Shown here in pieces: positions 1-10,189 of a stretch of 26,055 nucleotides of DNA (position 1 is the first letter of the stretch; each line of letters opens with the position of its first letter). The stretch is from Mnemiopsis leidyi (Eukaryota; Ctenophora; Tentaculata; Lobata; Bolinopsidae). The position numbers were made by a program, and so were the translations under genes. The stretch is from positions 300,578 to 326,632 of the forward strand of contig JH152665.1 of the NCBI GenBank assembly GCA_000226015.1. Reading direction: 5' to 3'. The notes beneath the pieces were generated by a model that saw nothing but the letters and a program-made list of their open reading frames with translations, was not told the DNA's origin and made no database searches.

Positions 1-207
<207 letters not shown>

Positions 208-1105
208 ATGACGATACGATAAAACTCATCCGTTTCAGCAGATTTCCAAACTGGTGTTATTCATTTTAGGTTTTTGTTACACGCAGTCATGGATACAACT
301 TCTTCAAACAGTTTTTTGTTTAAACCTCTTTAAGTCTTAAAACGCGAAGTTCTCGAAATTTCATGATCATAATGGTGACTTAAATTTAGTGAATACAGAT
401 ATAGACGCAACATCCACGATTTAACTATTCCTGGGGAATTTAAACAATGTAGAACATTTTAAAAGATTCTAGCAAGCTCTGTCACTGATTTAACCCCCCT
501 AGCCGACAATATAAAGAAGATCACGGAGTTTTAATACGATCGCCACATTTAGCGAACCCAGCGCTTTTAAAATTTAAATCGTGATCAATTATTTTAGGAA
601 GGAGCAGCAGCTGATTGGCTACTTTTTAATAAAGCACAGCCATACATTCAGATTCTTATTGTGTGATACTTACAAAGTTAATGGATACACCGCAATGATG
701 AGCACTAAGTAATATTCAAGTATGTTATGATAAACGTTTTTGTTGGGGAGTCAACGTAAATACCAGATAAGACAGACAAAACCTGGGGTCGCTGTTCGTT
801 CACACGTAACGTGATAAGATAGAGGTGGAAAAGGTTTTAAATTAAAATGATAACGCTTGATTAAGAATAGGGAACGTGGTTCGGCATTGATTACGTAATC
901 AATTTACCTCCAAAATTTCCACTGTTCTGCTCAAAAAGTTCTCCCCCGAGCCATTTAATTTTCTGGATGTATTTGGCGAACGTGCGGTTATTTACAAACT
1001 TATCTCAATGGAAAGCAAGTGTCCACCCATTAAGAGGTCTAAAAATGCAAATCCCGAACCCCAAAGAATAAATTTAGCAATTAAATCTCAGAAATGCTGT
1101 GTCTA
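208..1105. other. AT-rich non-coding stretch, nothing recognised
   Basis: No open frame of useful length, no splice-bounded exon and no RNA gene could be recognised on either strand. Composition is ordinary AT-rich intergenic DNA. Confidence 0.5.
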
Positions 1106-1220
1106 AGAAGAGGCGGCGGGGGGGGGATGGGGGTTGTTTACATGATCAGAATATCAGGGGAGGGATTGACACATGATCATGCTTGATCCTGGCATGGGGA
1201 GGGGGTTGCCTAAAATTTTG
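1106..1220. repeat. G-run/TGATCA interspersed repeat fragment
   Basis: A stretch with gtttacatgatcag, two GGGGAGGG-type runs and a terminal cctaaaatttt resembles the left part of the block at 9310-9430, which has gtttacatatgatg, GGGGAGGG runs and a terminal aaaaattttagg in the same order. I read both as diverged copies of one non-autonomous element. The family is not identified. Confidence 0.45.
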
Positions 1221-1389
1221 GTTTGTAATCTCAGTAAACTATAGGTAATTATATAATATTAAGTATACGCAAAATTCAACTAATCTTTGTAACCTAAGTA
1301 CTCGTAAAGCCTAGTGTGTATATTAATATCTCAAGGTCCTCTCTTTAAAGAAGGACGATCGTTTAAATCTAGTTCCTGCTTAGGAAGGA

Positions 1390-1530
1390 AACCTTATTGT
1401 AGGAAATGGGGCATGCAAGAAATTAAGCACTGGATCTTTAAAAAGTGCCTAATTTAATGGTGCTTACTAAGCACTGATTAGTGACATGTATGCTTCATTC
1501 TCTAGGTGCCCCATTTCCTACAAAAAGGTA
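1390..1530. mobile_element. Fold-back/MITE-like element
   Basis: Inverted arms at about 1390-1413 and 1507-1530 share the 16-bp core TGTAGGAAATGGGGCA / TGCCCCATTTCCTACA and continue outward with one mismatch to about 22 bp. The 95-bp interior has further nested complementarity built on TAAGCAC/GTGCTTA. No clear target-site duplication is visible. Length and structure fit a MITE or fold-back transposon remnant. Confidence 0.6.
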
Positions 1531-2604
1531 TTATGCAACTTCTCTGCAACATCTAACACTACCAAACACCGAACGGCTTTTCTTCTAATTATCAGATAAG
1601 CAGCGAGCAATACAATGAGACATGCCATTCGTAAAAAGGACAACTCTGAAGTCTGAACAGTGGATCTTGAAAGAGAGCGTTCAACTGTTCAAGTTGCTGA
1701 AGTTCCGAATTTCCGCTGGTTTGGTATGATTTGACTCTCAAGTAAATTTTAAGTAATAATTTTATGTAAATCATTGTTAAATGCCTAAATTTGGTGGCCC
1801 AAGATTTTTATGGTAATGAATTTCCCAGTTCCCACAGCTGACCAGGTTTGATTGAACCTGGAGATAATTATCTGTCACTTAAAACGACTCACATGATACA
1901 ACAGTTTCTATACTATAAGGGATGAGAGCAGATCAAGCACTTTGGGAAATTTAAACGTTTTAACATCGCAAAATGGCAAGCAAGCACTGGTCAAGTTTAA
2001 AGGTTTTAACAGGTGGGCAATCATGAGTTGACTAGATTGATCTGCGGAACACTCGACATATTTTGTGATGGATGTTTAATATAAGATCGTTTGTTGGTGT
2101 TAAAATTGTATTATATACGTGAGTCAGTTTTAACTGTTATAGTTTTAATTTGATGTAAAATTTTGTGCATGAAAGGACCGTGGTTTTATGATAGAAGTTA
2201 AGCACATAGCATAGACTGTCGAAGATTTATGTAAGAGCTCATAGAAACTAATAATTCTTTTATTCTGAATGTTAACCAAATCTATAGCCATTAAACTTAT
2301 AATGAAGCGTACCTGAAAGAACTATATGAAAACTATTCAACTTTGAACAAGACGGCTTCAAAAGCACTTAAACTGAGCAATAAGATCTGCATTCTGCAAT
2401 ATGAATGTCAGTCAAAGGATTTCGAGTGTTGGTATTTTCCAAAGTCACCAATACTATTATCAGTCCGATAAAAAATAGGCGGGGTCAAGCTGACCTCTCC
2501 TATTTAACTGTTAGCCTTGATTCAGAATTGTTGACCAACACATCGGGAATTAATTCCAGGGTTTCGGGTCAGGGTCTGTGTTGGGTGTACCGCAATCCGC
2601 CACC
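1531..2604. other. Non-coding stretch, nothing recognised
   Basis: No exon with plausible splice sites, no RNA gene and no clear repeat. Short open frames here are random. Confidence 0.45.
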
Positions 2605-2715
2605 CTTGATCTAAGTTGAAACTTTTAGAAAAATAAGACACCCGCTGATTAAAGTTGAAACTTTGAGGAAAAATAGGACACCCCTGATTAAAGTTGAAAC
2701 TTTCAGGACAAAAAG
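2605..2715. repeat. 39-bp tandem repeat, three copies
   Basis: The motif aagttgaaactt recurs with gttgaa at 2615, 2654 and 2693, an exact 39-bp spacing, each followed by an A-rich stretch and then gacaccc. Because 39 is a multiple of three the minus strand stays open as a 13-residue repeat (SFNFNQ...). There is no start context or splice signal suggesting it is translated. Confidence 0.8.
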
Positions 2716-2927
2716 AACAATGAAGGTTGTAATTATCAAACACTGATAACAGTTCACAACTAAGCCAGTCCCAGCTCAGACACCTGAATATACGTCCTCG
2801 ATAACGTCCTACGAATATACGTCCTACTGATAACAGTTGTCACGTATTGTATGTTATCAATCTGAGACTGATGTCTGATGCACTCAGTCGTGAGTAATCA
2901 ACATAGCCACAGAGACATGGCAATCAA

Positions 2928-3111
2928 TGTACCTACTTGAGTTAGATCAAGGCACACTATGCAATTAAAAACTTTATGTGCCTACTTGAGTTAGATCAAG
3001 GCACACTATGCAATTAAAGACTTAATGTGCCTACTTGAGTTAGATCAAGGCACGCTATGCAATTAAAGACTTTATGTGCCTACTTGAGTTAGATCAAGGC
3101 ACACTATGCTG
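2928..3111. repeat. 49-bp tandem repeat, nearly four copies
   Basis: The word cctacttgag starts at 2932, 2981, 3030 and 3079, an exact 49-bp period. Each unit carries an inverted pair GTGCCT...AGGCAC around acttgagttagatca, so each can form a 6-bp stem. Copies differ at only a few positions, so the array is young. Confidence 0.9.
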
Positions 3112-4020
3112 GCCCTTGGTTGTATTCTAATAACTTGGTGGGTTAATGTTCTCTAATTACATACATTAGTTTTTATTGTGACAATGATTTTTTGATTAAA
3201 GATTCTTAAACCGTTTGAAATTTTTGTTATGAATCGGACTATAATGTAGGTAAGCATCTTTTTTAAACCGTTTGCTATCGCCAAAAACAACCAAAGAAAA
3301 ATGCATGAATTATTATTAAAAACTAACGAATCAAGCATTAAAACATCAAATCAGCTAACAACAATGCGATATTTGCTTTAACTGGAGGAGTAGAATAAAT
3401 TGTGCTCAAAGAAAAATAAAGAAAAACTACTCGAAATCCTACGTAGCGCAGAGAAATACTGCAGCACAAAATTTACATAAAGCACACTAAATCTGGGAAT
3501 CTATTTATAATACATGTAAGATCGTTTCAATTTTCCGAAAAGTCTATATACAGACCGGAATGGAATCAAACGGGGCTGTCATTTCCGGGGAGGTGTCTCG
3601 ATCACGTGACATCTCGCTCAATTTATTGTCCAAACTTTTGATTCAACTTTTATCGAACAATGGAGCATATATAATATAATATCGCAGAGAGGAACTTTAA
3701 GAAATAAATGTAACAAATAATTTTGAGCCGCTAGAAAGTGCTAAAAACTGACGAACCTGATATCTAACCAGATAAGACACCCCTCCAGAAATAAGCAGCT
3801 TATTTGGACTGATGTTAAAAAGAGTAATCTACACTACAAGATTTGATATTATGTCTAACATAGATGATATATTGATCATACTTTGTAGAATTCTACATTC
3901 ATAATTATACAGCCTTCTTGAATTTATAATATGCAAATTGGGCCAGAACGAACGCACATACCATTTTGATAATAACACAGTTAAGTAACTTAAATTCGGG
4001 CCATGTGCGTGGGTCCTGAC
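3112..4020. other. AT-rich non-coding stretch downstream of the zinc-finger gene
   Basis: No gene recognised. On the minus strand an AATAAA hexamer is present at 3622-3627, about 600 bp after the zinc-finger stop. It could be that gene's polyadenylation signal, but its use cannot be judged from sequence. Confidence 0.35.
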
Positions 4021-4026
4021 CCAATT

Positions 4027-4128
4027 TGTACACTGTACATTGTACACAAGAAAAGTATACATAATACATTGTACACATGTGTGTAGATACAGTTACACGT
4101 GCACGTTTATACCTTGTACAATTGTACA
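4027..4128. repeat. Cluster of six TGTACA palindromes
   Basis: TGTACA occurs at 4027, 4034, 4041, 4070, 4115 and 4123 within 102 bp. The word is its own reverse complement, so it reads the same in a zinc-finger transcript extending through here. It may be decayed simple sequence or a binding-site cluster; the sequence does not decide. Confidence 0.7.
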
Positions 4129-4150
4129 TACAGTATGATACAACAGAGCA

Positions 4151-4220
4151 GTGCCGTCACGCACCAAATAATGACGTCACACACAACATGATGACGTCAC
4201 ACACAACATGATGACGTCAC
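4151..4220. promoter_or_regulatory. Array of perfect CRE sites (TGACGTCA) on a 20-bp repeat
   Basis: The unit atgacgtcacacacaacatg is repeated with exact 20-bp spacing, giving TGACGTCA at 4172-4179, 4192-4199 and 4212-4219. A degenerate fourth unit (gtgccgtcacgcacc) lies just upstream. TGACGTCA is the full palindromic site for CREB/ATF-type bZIP factors. The array ends 11 bp from the stop codon of the zinc-finger gene, so it lies in its 3' UTR or immediate 3' flank. Regulatory function is inferred; the sites themselves are seen. Confidence 0.6.
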
Positions 4221-4230
4221 TGCATTTCTC

Positions 4231-4660
4231 TCAGGAAGTCTTATTGTCTATCTGAGGGTTTTGTCCCATAACTTTTGCCTTCATCACGCTGGCTATGTGT
4301 TTCTGACTACCCATATGAATGCCCAAATTGGCTTTGCGCGCAGTCCTATAGTCGCACAACAAACAAACATACGGCTTTTCCTCAACGGCATGAGACTCCA
4401 TATGTTCATGGAGGTACATGCGACGTGATGTCCTGAAGGAGCACAGTTTGCAATGATAAAGTCTGCCCTGTGTGTGTGTCCGCATGTGTATCACCAGGTT
4501 ACCACGGTGATCCGACCGGTAGTCGCAGATTTGACACGTGTAGGGTTTTTCTCCCGTGTGTTCCCTGATGTGCTTCACGTAATCCATCTTGTCGAGCGTG
4601 GTGAAGTCGCAGAAGGAGCAGTCGAATGTTTTGCAGCCTGATATGCTTGGTGAGTGCACC
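4231..4660 (-). CDS. Zinc-finger gene, last coding exon (four C2H2 fingers)
   Basis: The acceptor tctccccacaccag precedes 4660. One base completes an Arg codon with the AG left by the previous exon. The frame encodes all four fingers (CSFC...HIREH, CQIC...HMRTH, CKLC...HMESH, CLLC...HMGSQKH) and ends in TAA at 4233-4231. The last finger has five rather than three residues between its histidines. Confidence 0.92.
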
Positions 4661-7600
4661 CTGGTGTGGGGAGATAAAGTAAGGGACAAAGTTTAAACTA
4701 AAATTGAAACTATTTCGACAAAAATTTAAACTATTTCTACAAAAATTCAAATTACTTCAACAAAAATTTAACAAAATATAAACTATTTCAAATTCAAACA
4801 ATTTCAAGAACATTTTAGAAATTTAAACTTATGCAAAAACTTATTAGTGTTATAAAACGCTGAAATAGCGAGGTGTTTGACCAGTGATACACATTAGTAT
4901 AACCCGACCGATGCTACATAACAATTTAAAGAACTGGGATAAAAGCCTCTCACTGTGTTGAAGGTCCAGGCATTGAAAGCTGTGACAGAGATCCCAGGAA
5001 ATTGGACACAGAGTTGAGATTAGTTACACTGCTCAGTACTGCCGCTGCTAGCCTTAGAGAGAGGGGTGTTGGGAAGATATTTTTAGTCAAGGGTCTTTTT
5101 GTTGTTTGTTGATGAGAGAGAGGGGTGTTGGGAAGATATTTTTGTCATGGGTCTTTTTGTTGTTTCAATGTGGTTCCATGACGGGTGTGTGATTTTTCTA
5201 CTATACCTACTTATTTGTGTCTACATTCAGCGGGAGCATTAGAATCGGGCGTTGCCTGCCACGAGCTATCCCGAAACTGGCTTGCTATTACAATTATGGG
5301 CAATTAAAACTTTTATGAAATAGAATCAACATATTTAAGCAATTTCTTCAAATCATGCTTTTTATCATAATAAAAGTGTAAGCCCAGCTTATGTCTGATG
5401 ATTTAGGTATACGTAGTAACTAGTAAGTAGATAAAGAAACACTTAAAATATCATAACTACTACAATTTATTTCCTTACTAGCATAATTTCTAACTGAAAT
5501 TTGCTGAGAATGATCGGATATCTGATCATCAAGGCTGTGTGCTTATTTTATTATAAGTGCGTTCGAAAAAGATTGTCAGTGAGCGTTTTACTCCCAAAAT
5601 AAAATTCTGAGTACAATTTTATTACCAGGATCGGTTTTATCAGACGATTTAAGGTTAAGATGTAAGTGGTTTTTAGTATAAGAGTTGAACTTTAACAGCC
5701 CTTTAAGCTAAGCTATATCAGCTGCTTTATTTGACTACTGAAAATCTTTTTCGAATAACCTAACATAAATATTGCAGCCGTAAAGGAACTAGCCCTACCG
5801 TAGAATAGATACCTTTCAGTGTCGTGATCAGTAGCACATTCCGAGTTAGGAACCAAAGCATTACTTCCATTGTTGACACTGTTGAAAGTGTTACTGTTAT
5901 TGTTGTTGTTATTTATGTTATTCTTATCGTTTTCCAATTCTCCAACGTCGCATTGTTCTTTTTTGACCTTTACCTCAGCTGGTTCCTCCTTTACATCTAA
6001 TTTCTCTGACGATGGTTCTGAGAAATATTGTAGTTGTTACATCTGTACCCAGGCTTTTACAGTTATACTGAAGGGGCTCCTGGAAGATACTAGATCTTTT
6101 AACGGAGACCCTCCTCATTTAACCCCCAATCACGGTTTCCCGGTCATTCGGCTGAGTCAACCGAATGAAAGTATATATGACTGCTGGGTGCTTAAAAAGA
6201 TTACTTAAACAAGATTCAGTTTCAAAACACTGGGCACCTTGAACTTCTCATACCTCGATTTGATGTCTCAGAATTGTGCTTGGCAGTATCGCTAGAATCA
6301 GTCTCCATTGCGGTGTCCCCCAAGGGCGGATCCTTGGTGGCAGCCGTGTGGGTAGCAGGGCCAGGAATGCTACCAGGTGAAGGTGTCTGTGGGGGAGGCA
6401 CTGAGGATGTGCCAGCAGGGAATGTTGTGAGGGGTCCATCTTGACAAGGTGTATCAGTGGGTAAAGTCAAGGAGGATGTCACTGAGTGAGCTGCTTTGGA
6501 AACTGCGTTGTTCAGTGCTACCTCTTCACAGAGGCTCTGAGTTAATGTTTCTAATTCTTTCTCAAGTTGCCGATATTCTGAAATGTTAAGGAGACCATGA
6601 TAAGGACTGGGAAAAGTGTAAAGGGTGATATCGCAATTTGATATCATAATGCTGCATAACACCAATTTTCAGGGGTACAAAACAGTCAATAAGTACTTTG
6701 AAAATTAAATAATCAATTGCTTGATTTAATAATCATCCATACCTGAATTATGGTGAGATATCTGTTGATCGATGAGATCAGTGTTGACTTCACTTGGGCC
6801 AGCACTATTGAGTGATAAACCCAGTATATGAGGCTCCCTTAGACAGGGTCTTTTACTGTTGGGCAACATTGGCTCCGGTCTCCTGTCAAAAGTCGGATTT
6901 TACACTTAAAACAGAGAACTAGAACTCACAACTTTCATGAATATAACTAATATGTACCTGTACTATATAAAATTTGAATGGGTTTCAGCTTATAGTTTCT
7001 TGGGCCTCACCTGGCCCCAGGATGGTCCAATGATTGTGCTTTTGTTATATTCCAGTCTAGAAAAATATAATAGAAAAAATGCTCAAAAAAACATCGTTCA
7101 AACTGTATTGGTACTCGGTGTACTATACTGAATCATGAAAATTGACATGTGAATGACCCACCTTTCATCTAAGTCAACGTACATCATGCTATCTGGGACT
7201 GCTATACTGGCGTCAGACACTGCTTCTATTACAGGAGATAGATGCTGCACTGAAAAATTGACATGTCAAGTAAAACTCGAAACTTACAGCCACACGTTTA
7301 TAAATATTTGTATGACCATGTTCACACTTAATTATTTGTACGATAGTAGTGTTGAATGTAAAGGTTGCACTAAAGATTGGAAAGTATCATAAGAACAGTT
7401 GTGATATATCCAACATCATTGATAAAATGATAACAGTAGATATCATGCAGTAACTTTTGCCTTTAACTTAACAAAAGATGTACATGAAAACCTTTCTATT
7501 CATGTCGATTAGGGTGGTGGCAACCACCCCAGGAAAGTCACTTAACCTAAAATTTTTGTACTCCGAGACTATTCTCAATCGATTTCCCGTCCAATTTTAG

Positions 7601-8991
7601 AACAAAAAACCGTTGCCACCCCCCTAGTATAGTATGACAACATGAAGAGTGGTATACGATCCCCACCCCCCGAAAGGATCCCCCTCCCGACCCGACCCCC
7701 GACGTCGCTTTTTTGAAAACGAGTTGTAGCCTAAACAGTAAGAGATAGAGACTTGAAAATTTCAGATACAGTAGATTTCATCACGTTCTGTGGCTTAGGT
7801 TATGTTAAAATTCGCCCCGACACGTCTAACGGTCCTTTAAGGCCTTAAAGACCCATAAAAGGCCCAAAAGTTCTACAAATCGGGGGACAAGTTGGAGTCC
7901 AAACGGAAAGAGATATAGTCATGGAAATTTCAGGTATTGTAGATTTCATCGAGTTCTGTGGCTAAGGTAATGTGAAAATTTGATTTGAAGGCCTTTAAGG
8001 GCCTCCAATAAAAATGAAAATCTTTAACTTTGGGCAGAAAAAAATAAGACCAGTATTTTGACGTAAAATTTGACGAGGAATCCGAATTTGATAGTTTCGA
8101 ATCCGAAAATCATCACGTCACCCCTAAAGTTACCCCTTATCAGCCCCAAAAATGGAAATTTTTAACTTTGAGCTAGAAGAAAAGTTGAATCAATATTTTG
8201 ACGTAAAGTTTGAGGAAGAATCCGAATTTGATAGTTTCGAATCCGAATTTGATATTTTCGAATCCGAGAAATGATCACGTGACCCCTCAAGTGACCGATT
8301 ATAAGGCCCCAAAATCGAAATATTCAACTTTCAGCCAGGAGAAAAGTTAGAGGGTCACATTTTGACGTAAAATTTTACGGTGAATCCGATGGTGGCAGTC
8401 CCGAAGCTCAAAAACCTTAATAAGACCCCCTATATTATATGGCCTTATTGACCCCCTATAGCCCAAAAATGAATATTTTAAAGTTTGAGGTAGAAAAAAA
8501 AGTAAGACTACTATTTTCATGCAAAATTTGACAAGGAATCCGAATTAAAAGTTCGAAGCCGGAAAAATATCACGTGACCCCTAAGTCACCCCTTATTCTT
8601 GAGCTAAAAGAAAAGTTAGGCCTGCATTTAGACATGAAATTACAAGGAATCTGAAAACCTTGTGTCTTTTCTGGCTGGAGGCACGCTTTGTGTTTTGGGA
8701 CTGATAGCTCAAATTTAGTTGCATGTACTTACTACCCACCAGTAATAACCATATTCATATATATTTGAAGAATCTCAACAATCAACATTTGGTCAGACAG
8801 AATGGTGGTACATACATGCATATAATTTTTGACTTACCTATGGAAATTACTCTGATTGCAGTGTCTAGCAAAAACACAATAAAATCATTATCACTTTTCT
8901 GTTGAAAGTGAAACTCTGACTTCTGTTTTAAATATAAATCAAACACTTCTGATGTAGTCTGAATGTTATGAACATCAACCATCATTGACAC
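4231..8991 (-). CDS. Multi-exon C2H2 zinc-finger protein, probable transcription factor
   Basis: Six exons (8991-8838, 7249-7162, 6882-6743, 6577-6254, 6017-5813, 4660-4231) have AG/GT boundaries, and every intron phase matches its neighbour, giving one 446-residue frame with a TAA stop. Domains: a novel N-terminal region (1-80); a basic KRP segment near 90; a short coiled coil starting YRQLEKELETLTQ (about 129-150); a Ser/Thr/Pro-rich stretch (about 165-235); an acidic segment with two VKxE motifs (VKEE, VKKE) of the SUMO-acceptor type; an Asn-rich run; then four C2H2 fingers at about 318-338, 346-366, 374-394 and 403-425. Linkers are TGEKPYT, TQGRLYH and AVEEKPYV. A nuclear DNA-binding role follows from the finger family. 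I do not recognise an orthologue. The 5' end is uncertain: the first exon may start at its own ATG (8985) or continue from an unseen upstream exon. Confidence 0.8.
4661..5812 (-). other. Intron 5 of the zinc-finger gene, with a 59-bp duplication
   Basis: This interval separates the Asn-rich exon from the finger exon. Near the acceptor it is rich in aaaatttaaac-type words. It contains a two-copy direct repeat at 5055-5167. No additional exon is required because the phases of the flanking exons already match; a skipped exon of length divisible by three cannot be excluded. Confidence 0.6.
5055..5167. repeat. 59-bp direct duplication
   Basis: The block beginning gagaggggtgttgggaagat and ending gtctttttgttgttt occurs twice with a 59-bp offset and only a few differences, a recent local duplication inside an intron. 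Confidence 0.88.
5813..6017 (-). CDS. Zinc-finger gene, exon with SUMO-type motifs and Asn run
   Basis: Acceptor atatttctcag, donor AAG|GTATCT. The 205-bp exon enters with two bases completing a codon and leaves with AG. It encodes an acidic/basic segment with VKEE and VKKE, then NNINNNNNNSN, then a Ser/Asn-rich tail ending CATDHDTE. The Asn run is encoded by AAC/AAT repeats and is probably length-polymorphic. Confidence 0.85.
6043..6170 (+). repeat. Interspersed repeat, copy 1
   Basis: The segment with ctgtacccaggctttt, ctgaaggggc, ctggaagat, ctagatctttt and ggtcattcggctgagtc recurs in inverted orientation at 9849-9942 with about 30 bp missing there. Copy 1 sits inside an intron of the zinc-finger gene. 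The family is unidentified; a short non-autonomous element is likely. Confidence 0.7.
6254..6577 (-). CDS. Zinc-finger gene, coiled-coil and Ser/Thr/Pro-rich exon
   Basis: Acceptor cttaacatttcag, donor CGAG|GTATGAG. The 324-bp exon encodes a heptad-like YRQLEKELETLTQSLCEEV start, then a long Ser/Thr/Pro/Ala-rich, probably disordered region (PPPQTPSPGS), then an acidic MetAsp/Ser patch. It enters and leaves in phase 1, so it is a symmetric exon. Confidence 0.85.
6743..6882 (-). CDS. Zinc-finger gene, basic KRP-containing exon
   Basis: Acceptor acttttgacag, donor TTCAG|GTATGG. The 140-bp exon encodes RPEPMLPNSKRPCL then a neutral segment ending QQISHHNS. The open frame is unique: the other two frames have stops. 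Its phases fit both neighbours, giving an Arg codon on one side and a Glu codon on the other. Confidence 0.82.
7162..7249 (-). CDS. Zinc-finger gene, 88-bp exon
   Basis: Acceptor gtcaatttttcag, donor GAAAG|GTGGGT. It encodes QHLSPVIEAVSDASIAVPD followed by SMMYVDLDE. Phase 1 in and phase 2 out match its neighbours. No known domain is recognised. Confidence 0.8.
7738..7983. repeat. Two diverged copies of a ~170-bp repeat
   Basis: A stretch of about 77 bp containing agagata.ag..., aaatttcag, gtagatttcatc and gttctgtggct occurs at 7738-7815 and again at 7908-7983, offset about 170 bp. Between them are ggcctttaagg-type palindromic words. Confidence 0.75.
7990..8660. repeat. Decayed satellite, about five units of 130-160 bp
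   Basis: Units share, in order, an aaaatggaaat..ttaactttgagc block, agaaaagtt, attttgacgtaaaattt, gaatccgaatttgatag and atcacgtgacccctaa. They are diverged in sequence and length, so this is an old array. Most units keep TGACGTAAA, and several keep CACGTGACCCC. Confidence 0.8.
8838..8991 (-). CDS. Zinc-finger gene, most 5' exon found
   Basis: The donor ATAG|GTAAGTC is a near-perfect splice site. The frame encodes MMVDVHNIQTTSEVFDLYLK and a hydrophobic FIVFLLDTAIRVISI segment. The last base joins the next exon to make a Val codon. At its 5' side an AG lies just before 8991 but the polypyrimidine tract is poor, so it may be the first coding exon starting at the ATG at 8985. Confidence 0.75.
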
Positions 8992-9067
8992 CTAATAAAT
9001 TATTATGATTAAGTTACAGGATAAATTTCATACTTATTTTGCCAAAATATGAAATGAACAGAGCTAT

Positions 9068-9262
9068 ATCTGGCAGACTTTGACAGCGGTGGATCTGCCA
9101 TGGATTTGATCAAATCTGGTCAGATTTGAGCATGTCCGAGCAGGTCTGATCAGATCCACATAAGTGTCAGTCAAAAATTGTGCTGAGGCAGACATTAACA
9201 ATCTGACTGAATCAACCTTAGCTTTGATCAGATCTGCCATTAACTCACTGACTGTCAGTCAA
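9068..9262. repeat. TGATCAGATC-rich repeat remnant
   Basis: Clustered words gatttgatcaaatctg, tctgatcagatcc and tttgatcagatctgcc, with related words (actgatcagatctg) at about 10157-10185. It looks like the degraded body of a non-autonomous transposon. Ends and duplication are not resolved. Confidence 0.4.
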
Positions 9263-9309
9263 CAGCAACTTTCATGAAACACAAATTATGTAATAATTTA
9301 TATGGGGTC

Positions 9310-9737
9310 GTTTACATATGATGTCATCACCTAAGGGGAGGGGGTTTCAAAATGATGATGATTGATGACAAGAGGGGAGGGAAGGTTGGGCCTATGATGA
9401 TGCCATCAAAAAATTTTAGGATTCAATAGGATTTTTTTGAAAATTTTTAATTCTTTTGAAAATTTTTATCAGAATTTTACAAAATCAGAAGTAAAATTTT
9501 ATAGTAAAAATGCTTATTCAAAAATCTGGTGTAATACTGTGTTTTCACTGACTTAGTACAACAAATTTCAAAAAGACTGCAAATTAAAACACCAAGTCAT
9601 GAAGTGGGATGGGGGGTTCAGACTGTGATGATGTGATTATTCCAATATACCTCTGACATTTAGGGGGGGCTTTGTCATGATGACAAATGATGACGGAGGG
9701 GAAGGGGGGTAAAAATTTGCTGACTTCATGTGTGAAC
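9310..9737. mobile_element. MITE-like element with ~20-bp inverted ends
   Basis: The left end gtttacatatgatgtcatca (9310-9329) and the reverse complement of 9718-9737 match at 16 of 20 positions. The interior is rich in TGATGATG and G-runs, and the left part resembles 1106-1220. No open frame is present, so a non-autonomous element is the simplest reading. Confidence 0.5.
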
Positions 9738-9848
9738 AACTGCTTATGTAAGGTGGTATCTACACCAAACTCCTATACAGGATGATCAATTCCCATACCT
9801 GCAAATCCTAGAGGAGTGTGCTAAGAGCATTTGCCAATGCAATCTTAT

Positions 9849-9942
9849 TTTGTTCGACTCAGCTGAATGACCAGGAAAGCTCTCAAAAGATCTAGAATCT
9901 TCCAGGTGCCCCTTCAGCACAACAAAAGCCTGGGTACAGGAG
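9849..9942 (-). repeat. Interspersed repeat, copy 2 (inverted)
   Basis: On the minus strand this reads cctgtacccaggctttt, ctgaaggggc, ctggaagat, ctagatctttt and ggtcattcagctgagtc, matching the copy at 6043-6170 with an internal deletion. Confidence 0.7.
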
Positions 9943-10189
9943 TACCATGTAACAAATAAAAATTATACATACAAATTCCATCTACAAATATCACGAAAGT
10001 GGATTTTGCTTGAATGATTTTTGGCTGACTGTCTGCAAGTTGTTGGCCAGGATTCAATCTGATCCGCTGGAGACTTAGCGATTCTGGTGGAATTTTTGGA
10101 AAATTTGCCAGAAGCCTCCAAAGTCTTTCAGTGGAATTTTTGGTGGCGCTTTGGAGCAACTGATCAGATCTGTGGCACATCTGCCATGA

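Larger units (their letters stand above)
7250..8837 (-). other. Large intron of the zinc-finger gene, satellite-filled
   Basis: The interval between the 154-bp and 88-bp exons. Its middle is occupied by two kinds of decayed tandem repeat (7738-7983 and about 7990-8660) and a C-rich stretch around 7640-7710. No further exon was found. Confidence 0.7.

Noticed and set aside
2928..3111. CRISPR-like array (49-bp regular repeats)
   Set aside because: The whole unit repeats, with no unique spacers, and the genome is eukaryotic. It is a minisatellite.
4499..4750. Alternative minus-strand frame with GALTKHIR resembling an extra zinc-finger helix
   Set aside because: It is the shifted frame of the real finger exon. 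The intron phase into the finger frame fits the previous exon exactly, so no frameshift needs to be invoked.
9914..10180. 88-codon minus-strand frame at 9914-10180 as another zinc-finger-gene exon
   Set aside because: Part of it is the interspersed repeat shared with 6043, and no donor or acceptor pair matches the phase of the 8991 exon.
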